Shown here piece after piece: positions 16,154 to 24,912 of a stretch of 31,612 nucleotides of DNA. A program made the translations under genes and the position numbers. This DNA is from SIG607 sp045648445 (GTDB taxonomy: Bacteria; Bacillota; Clostridia; Oscillospirales; Acutalibacteraceae). The notes beneath the pieces were generated by a model that was given only the letters and a program-made list of their open reading frames with translations, was not told the DNA's origin and did no database searches. The stretch's first letter is position 1. Each line of letters starts with the position of its first letter. The stretch spans positions 1 to 31,612 of the forward strand of contig JAZRNY010000011.1 in NCBI GenBank assembly GCA_045648445.1, given 5' to 3'.

Positions 16154-18007
16154 TTAATCTTTTATATCGGAAACATAAACTTTTTTGTTTTCGATAGCCT
16201 CCGAAAGCAATTTTCTTGCCGTCTTGTTTTCTTTAAATGTTTCTGCAATACCTATCTTATATTCCAAAACAACGTCTTTATGCTCTTCTCTTTCGTCAAG
16301 ACGAACTCTGAATAATCTCATAATATCTTCTACAGTAATATAATCGACATCTTCCGTAAGCATTACGAAACTGCCATTGCCGTTATAAATATATTCTGTT
16401 TTAGATTTACCAAAAGCCTCTTTTATGTAGGTGGTAAACATTCCTATAATTTCATCACCGGTTGCTCTTGAATATTCAGAATTAATTTTACCCAAATTAG
16501 CAATATCCACCATACAATAAACTACGCCGTCATCGAGCAGTTTTTTATCTTTTGATTTGAGATATTTATCGAGATATGCGCGGTTATTGAAGTTTGTAAG
16601 ATGATCGGTATAAAAAATATAATTAACTATATCGGCAGTTCTACCTAAAACTATAGCGCCACCGCAACAAACTACCATAAGGAAAAAGAATGCTATTGCA
16701 GTATATAATATTACATTAACGCTTTGTCTTATAGATGCTGAAGATAATACAGAAATATAACTTGCTCCCAAAAACTTGTTATATTCATTATTAGTTTTAG
16801 TAGTTAGATTGTAAAGTGAAGCAAGTTCGTTTAAAAGTACGTCTATTTCACTTTCAATATTCGATTTCATCTCTAAGTAACTGTAATTAGATAGTTCAGT
16901 ACAAGTGAAAGTCGAGTTTTTACATTTTCCGCCGCATTTACCTGTACAAGATGAAAAAGTATCAATAATATAGTTGCAGTACGCAGAGTCAATAATTGAA
17001 TGTTGCTTACTTTCGTTATGGTCTCTCCAACTATATATTAACTCATCATAAGTTACGGTCTGATCACCGGCGAAATCTTGAAGATCTTTTTCGTGAAGAT
17101 TATCAAGAATGTATTCATAGGTAATATTGGTATTTCCTGACTCACGCATTTTTTTAACGTAAGCATCAATTACAGTAACAATGTCTTCAATTATGCTTTC
17201 TTCCTTTTGATTAGATATGTTATTATTATCTATTCTTGTTGTATAATCTGAAATAAGCACAGACTTATTTTTGGTAATTTGGTATTTGTAAATATCTGAA
17301 AAAATAGCAGAAACTTTAACTTGTCTTAAATAATTAAATTCATTAACAAGATCGTTAAAAGACGCACCTGTTTCAGTAGATCTAAAAAAAGCATTTTGAT
17401 CGATTCGCTGATACAAAGTATTAACGGTTGCGTCAATACTTGTATCAATTAGTTCCATCATTTCAATATAGTCGTAATCGTTTTTATTTAAATTTTCGAT
17501 AGTATTGTTAGCAGGCGCAACGTTAACGTACTTTTGGCTAAACTGCTCAAAATAAACGTCAAGTGTTTCATCAAGTATGGTTCTTGCAAAATCAGCGCCC
17601 TCGCCACTGGTGGCAGCAAAAGAAACAATAAAAGTACTTGGCTCATATATGTATTCTTCGCCTTCTTCAAGTTTTGCTTCTTTTTGAGCAACTTTATCCT
17701 TATCTTCAATAGGAGTAATGTTAATCCTTGAAATAAGACTATCTACGGAATAAATACCGGTAAGTCCCATTTTATCCACTACCTTAGACATTACGGCTGA
17801 TGATTTAATTTCATTTACATCTAGTTTATCGCCGGTAGGAGTAAGGCCTTTTTCCGCTTGAGCATCATTATAATGGATAACTTCTGACGCAATAAAAGTA
17901 TTAGATGAAGAAAGTTTAAAGTAAACGGCGTAGGTTGCTAAAAGGCAAAAAACAATTATAAAAGGAAGAACCTTTTTTAAATATCTTAAAATTTGAAAAC
18001 TTTTCAT
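16154..18007 (-). CDS. Wzz-like extracellular domain fused to a degenerate GGDEF domain
   Basis: This 617-residue protein has an N-terminal membrane helix (about 13-31), an extracellular region of about 400 residues rich in helices, a second helix (about 430-455) and a cytoplasmic GGDEF domain (about 466-612). Two helices flanking a large external domain are the topology of polysaccharide co-polymerases (Wzz). The GGDEF fold is recognisable by DHLTNFNNR and VDIANLGKINSEYSRATGDE, but the signature is GNGSF (543-547) and no RxxD inhibitory site precedes it. It may bind cyclic-di-GMP or GTP without making it. An external cluster of C354, C358, C362 and C369 is notable. About 80 residues match the next protein upstream in the operon (18029-19381). 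It lies next to the polymerase gene. Confidence 0.82.
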   Translation of the reverse strand: MKSFQILRYLKKVLPFIIVFCLLATYAVYFKLSSSNTFIASEVIHYNDAQAEKGLTPTGDKLDVNEIKSSAVMSKVVDKMGLTGIYSVDSLISRINITPIEDKDKVAQKEAKLEEGEEYIYEPSTFIVSFAATSGEGADFARTILDETLDVYFEQFSQKYVNVAPANNTIENLNKNDYDYIEMMELIDTSIDATVNTLYQRIDQNAFFRSTETGASFNDLVNEFNYLRQVKVSAIFSDIYKYQITKNKSVLISDYTTRIDNNNISNQKEESIIEDIVTVIDAYVKKMRESGNTNITYEYILDNLHEKDLQDFAGDQTVTYDELIYSWRDHNESKQHSIIDSAYCNYIIDTFSSCTGKCGGKCKNSTFTCTELSNYSYLEMKSNIESEIDVLLNELASLYNLTTKTNNEYNKFLGASYISVLSSASIRQSVNVILYTAIAFFFLMVVCCGGAIVLGRTADIVNYIFYTDHLTNFNNRAYLDKYLKSKDKKLLDDGVVYCMVDIANLGKINSEYSRATGDEIIGMFTTYIKEAFGKSKTEYIYNGNGSFVMLTEDVDYITVEDIMRLFRVRLDEREEHKDVVLEYKIGIAETFKENKTARKLLSEAIENKKVYVSDIKD

Positions 18008-18028
18008 ATTTTTCCTCCACCAAAAACT

Positions 18029-19381
18029 TTATGCCTTTTTGGGAAATCTTTTCGAAATACGATAAAGCATAAACGCTATATATGCAAAAATCGCAAATAA
18101 AATAATTGTCTTGATTTCGCTAATAATTGAAGTACCGTAAATACTTACAGCAACGCATTGATTCATTTTATGACGAAAATATTCTCTGCCGGCGGTTATT
18201 GATTCTTTCTCGAATTCTTTAACATCCTCATAAATAGACTCGATAAGGGCATCGGTAGATGTATAAATATCAGTATCTTTATTATTAGAGGAGATTTTAT
18301 CAATAACTAATTTGTTATCCATAATTTCTTTTTCATTAGAAGCAACATAATTGCTAAAATTAGTAGCCATAACCGATAATTCGTCTATGCCAACTTTGGT
18401 ACGACCCATATAGTATTTACCCGACTGATCCCAAGTGGGAACAAGAACTATTCTGGTCATTTCCTCACTATACATATCGATAGCAGCATTACACAATTTA
18501 TAAGATGCATCATTTTTTCTGCGATCAAAATCCAAGTTTTTATTACGATAAGCAAGTCTGTCAACGTAATCTTCTTCACTTCTAACAACACCATTTTGAA
18601 GAATAAGTGAACGTAAGTTTTGATTAATCTGCGTTTGTTTAAATTGATATACCTTACCTGCGATAGAATTAAAAGTGCTACCGTTTTCAGTAACGAAACT
18701 CGGATTTTTTTCAGACATTTCATATAAATAATTAAGAACAGCAGTCGCTTCTTTATCAAGATATTCTACAATATCCATATATTCCATTGTGCTAAAATCA
18801 GGTTTTTCGTTTTTTAAACTGAAATTATCGGTATATTTTTCAATATAATATTCTTTATAAGCCGATGTTATAAGATTTATTACATTCTCGGCATCTAAAT
18901 GGTCAGTATATTTTGAAGCGTGATAATCCACTGAAAACTCAGTCGAAATATGATATTCAGATTTATCGTTAACTCCGCCTTGAACACTGGGATAAACCGA
19001 TAAACAGTTTTTAAGTTGGTTAACGGTTACGTTTTTTAGTGCGCCTTTATTAATAGCCCTCTCAACAACTTCATCACAAATAATTTCCGACATGTTATAT
19101 CGTGTACCATTAGAATTGAGTGCACTTGATGCTTCGGAATAATTTAATGCAACAACAGCATGTACATTTTTCTTGAGTTCAAAATGATTGAAAACACCAT
19201 ATATCATAGATATAACAAAACATAATAGCAAAATCCATGCATTAAAATAATCGGCGTTTTTAAAGATTTGTTTGCGTTCAGTAAAATTAACATTTTTAAG
19301 TCTTAAAATAATCGTTATTATAGCAAGAAGGAATACTGCACCAACAACAAATACTATTAAATTTTGAAGTAAATTGTTCAT
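18029..19381 (-). CDS. Wzz-like membrane protein, paralogue of the GGDEF fusion
   Basis: This 450-residue protein has membrane helices at about 6-26, 46-63 and 424-441, and a large external domain between the last two. There is no cytoplasmic catalytic domain; the C terminus is a short basic tail. Residues 199-276 align by eye with residues 180-256 of the neighbouring Wzz/GGDEF protein, including a shared D/E-YM/I-x2-M/V-E-L/Y-LD/ID start and a G-x2-FN element. The two therefore look like diverged duplicates that may form a hetero-oligomer. A role in chain-length control or export of the polysaccharide is inferred from topology and context. The ribosome site is AGGAGGAG. Confidence 0.72.
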   Translation of the reverse strand: MNNLLQNLIVFVVGAVFLLAIITIILRLKNVNFTERKQIFKNADYFNAWILLLCFVISMIYGVFNHFELKKNVHAVVALNYSEASSALNSNGTRYNMSEIICDEVVERAINKGALKNVTVNQLKNCLSVYPSVQGGVNDKSEYHISTEFSVDYHASKYTDHLDAENVINLITSAYKEYYIEKYTDNFSLKNEKPDFSTMEYMDIVEYLDKEATAVLNYLYEMSEKNPSFVTENGSTFNSIAGKVYQFKQTQINQNLRSLILQNGVVRSEEDYVDRLAYRNKNLDFDRRKNDASYKLCNAAIDMYSEEMTRIVLVPTWDQSGKYYMGRTKVGIDELSVMATNFSNYVASNEKEIMDNKLVIDKISSNNKDTDIYTSTDALIESIYEDVKEFEKESITAGREYFRHKMNQCVAVSIYGTSIISEIKTIILFAIFAYIAFMLYRISKRFPKKA

Positions 19382-19396
19382 AATTTCATACTCCTC

Positions 19397-20629
19397 CTAA
19401 AATTTATTTATATCAACAATAACAAGTTCAGGTTGATTGTTGATTCGTAATACACTTGAATTTTCAAGTCCTGAACTTACAATTAAAGGATTACCCGCAG
19501 TGTCGTATCTACCATAAACGAAATAACCTTTTCGTTCAGGGAAAATGCCGCCTTCTTTTGTATACAAAGGACCTAGTACAGGTACTCTCATAACACCGCC
19601 GTGTGTATGTCCGCAAAGCATTAAATCTCCCCAAAATTCAGGATTAAATTCCTCGAAAATGGTTGGCTCGTGTATTGCAGTAATCTTAATGTTTTCCGGA
19701 TTTTCGTTAATATAAGCAGCAAAAGATTTTTCGGTATAAGTCCAAAAAGAAGATGGATTTGATGTCAAAACGCCATAAATATCAACCGTCATTGTTTTAA
19801 CAGTTATAGTGTCCATTTCGTTTTTTAACACTTTGATTCCAACACTTTCGAGTTTTTCTTCAAAAACATCTTTTACATTTAACAGTGCAGTTTCATCACG
19901 ATTTTCACTATTAAAACCAAATTTAGCGTCAAGTTCTTTTTCATTTAAAGGGAAATCGTAAATGGTTTCTACCTCATTATTGCCGTATATGTAGTAAGAC
20001 GGAGCAATTTTAGAAAGTCCTTTTGCTAAATTTATAGCGTATTCTTCATCTTCAACCGCCGAATCTACGATATCACCAGTACAAATGATTATATCAGGCG
20101 CCAATGCTTTTATACGCTCCAAAAGTTTTTCGTTATTTGGAGCATATGTAGCGTTATGCATATCTGAGAGTTGAACTATTCGAACACGGCTATCCACCTT
20201 AATACTACTCGTACTGTAAAAGGTTTCTCTAAAATTTCTATTGCCAAGATAGTTGCTAAGAACTACTACAGCCGATGTGGCAACAAGAACAAAAATCATA
20301 CCTATAATAAAGAATTTTACTGCTTTAATATTATTTTTAGCCTTAGAACTTAGCGTATTATAAGCATTTTTCTTTATGATACTGATTTTTTTAACATCAC
20401 CTAATACCGAGTAGATACAAGGAAACAACGCATCCTTGCACTCTTTTTTAAACTTTTTAATATCTTCAGAACCAGCGAATATCACCGATACTTGTTTATC
20501 GTCAACTAGTTCTATCTCAAAAGTATCTACCCAATTATCATACAATTCTTTTGAAGAAAGTTCCTTAAAAAGTTCTTTAATTTCTGACTGAAAATGCTCA
20601 GTGTTTTGAGAATTTATTTTCTTATCCAT
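19397..20629 (-). CDS. Membrane metallophosphoesterase with DnaA-N-like N-terminal domain
   Basis: Residues 10-85 form a small acidic domain whose pattern (a helix, then YDNWVDTFEIELVDDKQVSVIF, then IKKFKKECKDALFPCI and KKISIIKK) resembles DnaA N-terminal domains. A membrane helix spans 104-126. The calcineurin-like phosphoesterase domain (145-410) has DMH (156-158), GDIVD (185-189), GNNE (216-219), HEP (320-322) and GHTHGG (340-345). In the usual GNHE motif the His that aids catalysis is Asn here. Relatives such as YkuE act on outer-surface or lipid phosphate esters, but the substrate here is unknown. Its place between a glycosyltransferase gene and the Wzz-like pair suggests polysaccharide or lipid-carrier chemistry. 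The front-domain assignment is tentative. Confidence 0.8.
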   Translation of the reverse strand: MDKKINSQNTEHFQSEIKELFKELSSKELYDNWVDTFEIELVDDKQVSVIFAGSEDIKKFKKECKDALFPCIYSVLGDVKKISIIKKNAYNTLSSKAKNNIKAVKFFIIGMIFVLVATSAVVVLSNYLGNRNFRETFYSTSSIKVDSRVRIVQLSDMHNATYAPNNEKLLERIKALAPDIIICTGDIVDSAVEDEEYAINLAKGLSKIAPSYYIYGNNEVETIYDFPLNEKELDAKFGFNSENRDETALLNVKDVFEEKLESVGIKVLKNEMDTITVKTMTVDIYGVLTSNPSSFWTYTEKSFAAYINENPENIKITAIHEPTIFEEFNPEFWGDLMLCGHTHGGVMRVPVLGPLYTKEGGIFPERKGYFVYGRYDTAGNPLIVSSGLENSSVLRINNQPELVIVDINKF

Positions 20630-20645
20630 AAAAAAACCTTTACTG

Positions 20646-21776
20646 TTATTTTTTTAAAAGTGAATAATATAGATTGCATGTAGCATCCGCTACGTCTTGC
20701 CAACTATATTTGTTTAAAATATACTCGTCAACGCCGTCACGCAGACGTTCAACAAGCGAAGAATCATCACATAAAGTTTGTAATTTGTCCGCCAAATCAT
20801 CAACGTCACCCTTTTTAAAGTAAACTGCTTTATCTTCAGCCACAAAGGTGTTTTCAGGAATATCAGAACAAACTAGAACGTTTTTATATGCAAGAGATTC
20901 CAAAAGACAAAGCGACATCCCCTCAAGGTCAGACGGCAATACGTTAATATACGAATTAGAATAAATTTCTTTTAAAATATCACCTGAAATAAATCCTGTA
21001 AAAATAATGTTAGGATTATCGGCTGCTTTTTCTTTAAGTAATTTTACATAGTCATCAGTATCGCTTGTGTCACCTGCGATGACCAATTTTTTATCAGTTT
21101 TAATTTTGCTGTACGCATCAATTAAATAATGTATGCCCTTTTCCTGCGTTAACCTCGAAACAACCGAAATATACTCATCTTTCCTTAATCCATACTTTTC
21201 AACAATGAGTTGCGCATCTTTATTTTCGGGGCGGTTTATTCCGTTGTTTATAATAACAGTTTCACGATTATAAGTTTCTTTAAAATAATCGTAAGCAGAC
21301 TGACTGAGAACTATAACTTCATCAGCATGTTTTGCCAATACTTTTTCGCCAAATTTTATGTATTTGGAAGCGAAACCTTTTCCCCATTTTTCTCTTTGCC
21401 AATCAAGTCCATGAACAGTTGCAACACATTTTTTTCCAAACATTTTTGGAATCCATAAAGCGGCGCACGGGCCTTCTGCATGAAAATGAACAATGTCATA
21501 TCTGCTAAATGCAGCAGATATTGCCGCAGTAAAAGAAGCCATCATTGCGGCTATGCCACGAATATTAAAAGTTAACGCTTTTTTAAGTCGCACTCCTTTA
21601 TATGTTTTGTTTTCAACGGTACCAACGTACTCGTTTTCAACTTTATCGGATGAACGGTTATAACAAGTAACGTTAATACCCTTTTCAACCAACATTGGAC
21701 ATAACGTGGTTAAAACGTTTTCAATACCTCCGCGGCGCGAAGGTACAACCTTGTGCCCAATCATAGCAACCTTCAT
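20646..21776 (-). CDS. Family 4 glycosyltransferase
   Basis: This 376-residue GT-B fold enzyme has an N-terminal AMIGHKVVPSRRGGIENVL glycine loop, HFHAEGPCAALWIP, and ATVHGLDWQREKWG. The C-terminal domain has VSRLTQEKGIHYLID, VIAGDTSDTDDY and the EX7E motif EGMSLCLLE. The open frame begins three codons earlier at a GTG that is part of the TTGGAGTG ribosome site, so the ATG at 21774-21776 is chosen. It lies directly behind the initiating sugar transferase gene and is a good candidate for the second sugar addition. The linkage is unknown. Confidence 0.9.
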   Translation of the reverse strand: MKVAMIGHKVVPSRRGGIENVLTTLCPMLVEKGINVTCYNRSSDKVENEYVGTVENKTYKGVRLKKALTFNIRGIAAMMASFTAAISAAFSRYDIVHFHAEGPCAALWIPKMFGKKCVATVHGLDWQREKWGKGFASKYIKFGEKVLAKHADEVIVLSQSAYDYFKETYNRETVIINNGINRPENKDAQLIVEKYGLRKDEYISVVSRLTQEKGIHYLIDAYSKIKTDKKLVIAGDTSDTDDYVKLLKEKAADNPNIIFTGFISGDILKEIYSNSYINVLPSDLEGMSLCLLESLAYKNVLVCSDIPENTFVAEDKAVYFKKGDVDDLADKLQTLCDDSSLVERLRDGVDEYILNKYSWQDVADATCNLYYSLLKK

Positions 21777-21796
21777 TATTTTCACTCCAAAATATT

Positions 21797-22477
21797 TTAT
21801 CTACCCGTACCCGTTAACATAACTATAGGGGTTTTAAGCATAATTTTCAAATCATTAAGATATGTACGGGTTTGAATGTATTCAATATCCATTTCAACCC
21901 ATTGTTCAAAAGGAATGTCGTTTCTATTTTTAGAAATCTGCCAAGTACAAGTAAGTCCCGGTGTAACCAAAAGTCTTAATCTTTGATAATCGGTGTAGTG
22001 AACTACTTCTCTGGGTAGCGGAGGTCTTGGACCTACCAAAGTCATATCACCTTTAAACACGTTAAAAAACTGCATCAATTCGTCAAGAGAAAGTTTTCTT
22101 AAAATTTTACCGACTCTGGTTATACGAGGATCATCCTTAATTTTAAAAACAGGACCGTCCATCTCGTTTTGGCTAACCAGACTATCGAGCATTTTATCGG
22201 CATTAGCACGCATAGTTCTAAACTTGTACATATAAAATTCTTTACCGTGGCGACCAACTCTGATTTGCTTATAAAAAGGACCAGCGCTTGGGTCATCAAT
22301 TACAATAACGATTGCAATAATTATCATCAACGGTAAAAAAAACAATAAAATAAGTGTTGCGAAGAAAATATCAAAAAGTCTTTTTTGCTTCCAAAAAGTC
22401 GAATATGATTTTTCAATAATTGCTTCTAATTTTGCTCTGGTTTTTTCATCAACCTTATCCTGTTCAATGTATGGCAT
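21797..22477 (-). CDS. Initiating undecaprenyl-phosphate sugar-1-phosphate transferase
   Basis: This 226-residue bacterial sugar transferase (PF02397-type monotopic phosphoglycosyltransferase) starts the repeat unit by moving a sugar-1-phosphate onto undecaprenyl phosphate. It has one hydrophobic re-entrant helix (about 36-58). The catalytic core carries YKFRTMRANAD, DDPRITRVGKILRKLSLDELMQF and LVGPRPPLP; the Asp-Glu pair in LDELMQ is catalytic in the family. It is the short form without the large multi-helix N-terminal domain of WcaJ-type enzymes. The start codon overlaps the preceding stop by one base (TAATG). Its presence identifies the operon as lipid-linked polysaccharide synthesis. Confidence 0.93.
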   Translation of the reverse strand: MPYIEQDKVDEKTRAKLEAIIEKSYSTFWKQKRLFDIFFATLILLFFLPLMIIIAIVIVIDDPSAGPFYKQIRVGRHGKEFYMYKFRTMRANADKMLDSLVSQNEMDGPVFKIKDDPRITRVGKILRKLSLDELMQFFNVFKGDMTLVGPRPPLPREVVHYTDYQRLRLLVTPGLTCTWQISKNRNDIPFEQWVEMDIEYIQTRTYLNDLKIMLKTPIVMLTGTGR

Positions 22478-23343
22478 TAATACACACTTCTTTCTGATAA
22501 ATTCATTACGCTTTGAAATTCTGTTTTTCTATTTTCAGAAAAATAAAACTTTTCAAATTTGATATTTTTATTTTTAAAATCCGCTTCGCTTTCATCAACA
22601 AAACCAGGATGAAATAAAACCTCTACATCTTTTTTCTTTTTGTTAGAAAGTTTAATATAATGCGGCAACACTTTATTTATTCTTTTTTCATCCATTTTCC
22701 CCGAAAAAAGAATTCCTAAAAAATAACCGTAGGATATATTGGTATTTTTAATATATTTCTTATTAGTTATCCATAAAAAATTAAGTAATGATTGTTTGAT
22801 AAAATTTATGGGGCTATATGTAAAATAAAGTGAAGGCGTCATAATATATGGGTAAATCGGTTCGGTCGGAATACGTATATATTTAACACAGATTTTTTCG
22901 TCATTAACAACTTTAACGATATTTTCAAAAACAGACGGTATCATATGCGTATGTTGATGACTATCTATGCAAAAATCAACGCCCTCAGGCAAAATATCTT
23001 TAAAAAATAATACCTGCGCTTTTATTTCATTGTAGAGTTGTCTTTCAAACATTTTACGTCTAAACAAATAATTAAAAAACAATCCACCAAAAGAATGTTT
23101 GAACTCACCGTTTTGATTAACAAGCAATTTTATATCTTTGGGATTCGAAAGACATTTTCCTTCAACCAAATTCAAATGAAGCGAAATTCTAACATCTTTA
23201 ATTTCTAAAATATCATTTAAATTAAACTTATCTAAATTAGGAAAAACACTGACTTTATTTAAAACCCCTAATTTAATACATTCTAATATACGCTGAGAAG
23301 ATATGTCGTTTAAAGCGTAATCATCTGCACAATAGTAAATCAC
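22477..23343 (-). CDS. ChbG/HpnK-family (YdjC-like) carbohydrate deacetylase
   Basis: This 288-residue protein of the ChbG/HpnK family comprises metal-dependent deacetylases of N-acetylated sugars. Metal and catalytic motifs are visible: ADDYALN (6-12), SLHLNLVEG (54-62), DSHQHTHMIP (127-136) and LFHPGF near the C terminus. The start is GTG, directly after the stop of the upstream gene, with GGTGAAGG as ribosome site. It would remove an acetyl group from an N-acetylhexosamine of the lipid-linked or nascent glycan. HpnK acts on a hopanoid-linked sugar and ChbG on chitobiose, so the target here is open. No signal peptide is present, so it acts in the cytoplasm. Confidence 0.85.
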   Translation of the reverse strand: MIYYCADDYALNDISSQRILECIKLGVLNKVSVFPNLDKFNLNDILEIKDVRISLHLNLVEGKCLSNPKDIKLLVNQNGEFKHSFGGLFFNYLFRRKMFERQLYNEIKAQVLFFKDILPEGVDFCIDSHQHTHMIPSVFENIVKVVNDEKICVKYIRIPTEPIYPYIMTPSLYFTYSPINFIKQSLLNFLWITNKKYIKNTNISYGYFLGILFSGKMDEKRINKVLPHYIKLSNKKKKDVEVLFHPGFVDESEADFKNKNIKFEKFYFSENRKTEFQSVMNLSERSVY

Positions 23344-24912
23344 TTAACCTTCACCTTCTAAGCCGAGCTTAATAACAATAGTACCATCGACAACCGCTAT
23401 GCAGTTTGAGTTTGGCCATATACCCATCGATTTGACTTGTTCGCTATTGACCATTTTTGTTTTTTGTTCGCCATATAAAAAAGTGTATTCTTTACCACAG
23501 TAATCGTTAAGTGCACTGCACATCACACTTTGTCCAACCGTTTCATCATCAGCTCTTAATATATATCCATCAGTAATTCCGGTAATATTAGGAGAAAGAT
23601 TTACACTGTAATCTTCACTATTTTCCAGTGAGCCTATAACGACGATTTTATCACAATTATCAGAATTAGGAGTTTGCTCAATTCTATCAGCAATTCGTAT
23701 CAGTACTCCGTAAGATTTTTCATAGGAAATTTGCGCTTTATGATAACTAACATTGGAAATGACCAACTGATTAGCAATTAATACCATAGAAGTTATAAGG
23801 ATGATCCAGCGTTTAATGCATATGTAGTTTTTTGTAGCATCTGCTCCTCTTTCATAAAGGATAAGGAAAAATAAATAAAATACTGCATATCCCATAAGCA
23901 TTAAATTATGATAATCAATACCGGCATTTATAAAAGCAAGTGCACCGGCTCCAATTATAAGCATAGCTCCCAGTATAACTATGGCAAAAATATGAAGAAA
24001 ATTTTTATAAAGTTTGCTAACGATTAAGTATTTAAAATAATGCGCGAGTGTAAAAAGAAAAATAAACGCATTGATTATAACATATAGGTTAATACCTTCA
24101 GAAATATCAAAGAAGCAATTTAAGAAAGTTTCTTTAACAGTATACAGTGAACCAAAGAAATCGATCGATTTAAAGGAAAGAGATGAACTCATTCCCTGAT
24201 AATCCAACAAATCAACTGAAAATACGCTTAGCACAATTTTCAAAATAACGCTGTAGAAAATTACGCCAAAAGCACCGGTAACAAGCATAAAAAGACTTTT
24301 CTTTAAAACTTTAGCAAACGATAATTTTTCATATATAATATGATCAACAAGTTTCATAAGAACAAGCATTATAGTTACCGTAAGATACGCTTGATATATC
24401 CCTGTTGATAACGCAATTAAAAGCGCAGATATAAAATATCTGGGTTTTTCACTTGTCATAAACAAAGCCGCAAGTGTTGAAAGGAAAAAAGCAATGCTAT
24501 AGCCGTCAGCCACATAGTTATACATCATAACCGATGTAACCATAGGAAAAGAAACTACTACTGCACCAATTAATACTGCAGTGATTTTATTCCGAACGTT
24601 TAAAATTTTACAAATTACAACAGCGCTTATTGAATGAAAAAATATCGCTATTAGCCCATTTAAAAAAGGCAAATCATAAAAAGAACTAAACGAGCAAACT
24701 ATAGGTAAAAACCATCTGCCAAGTCCCAACATATTTTGCGCATCGTATCTAAATACCAGCGAATCCCAATTTGGAAGCCAATTGGTTATTTTATAAAAAT
24801 GCGCGATTATTCCTACTAATATTGCCGAACAAAAGCAGAATTTCCAAACCGGCAATATATTCGCATTAATTTTTTTTAAAAATTTTTCCGGCAAAATTAC
24901 CACTCCAGCCAT
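23344..24912 (-). CDS. GtrII-like polytopic glycosyltransferase
   Basis: This protein of up to 522 residues has about eleven to twelve membrane helices and a soluble C-terminal tail of about 110 residues. The early segment RYDAQNMLGLGRWFLP on an external loop and the MYNYVADGYS loop fit glucosyltransferase GtrII, which transfers a sugar from undecaprenyl phosphate to the growing glycan outside the cell. A GtrA-type flippase and GtrB-type enzyme are encoded in the same operon. The ATG at 24912 overlaps the upstream gene by 16 bp. A TTG at 24892-24894, eight bases behind GGAG and just after that gene's stop, may be the true start, removing six residues. Confidence 0.82.
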   Translation of the reverse strand: MAGVVILPEKFLKKINANILPVWKFCFCSAILVGIIAHFYKITNWLPNWDSLVFRYDAQNMLGLGRWFLPIVCSFSSFYDLPFLNGLIAIFFHSISAVVICKILNVRNKITAVLIGAVVVSFPMVTSVMMYNYVADGYSIAFFLSTLAALFMTSEKPRYFISALLIALSTGIYQAYLTVTIMLVLMKLVDHIIYEKLSFAKVLKKSLFMLVTGAFGVIFYSVILKIVLSVFSVDLLDYQGMSSSLSFKSIDFFGSLYTVKETFLNCFFDISEGINLYVIINAFIFLFTLAHYFKYLIVSKLYKNFLHIFAIVILGAMLIIGAGALAFINAGIDYHNLMLMGYAVFYLFFLILYERGADATKNYICIKRWIILITSMVLIANQLVISNVSYHKAQISYEKSYGVLIRIADRIEQTPNSDNCDKIVVIGSLENSEDYSVNLSPNITGITDGYILRADDETVGQSVMCSALNDYCGKEYTFLYGEQKTKMVNSEQVKSMGIWPNSNCIAVVDGTIVIKLGLEGEG

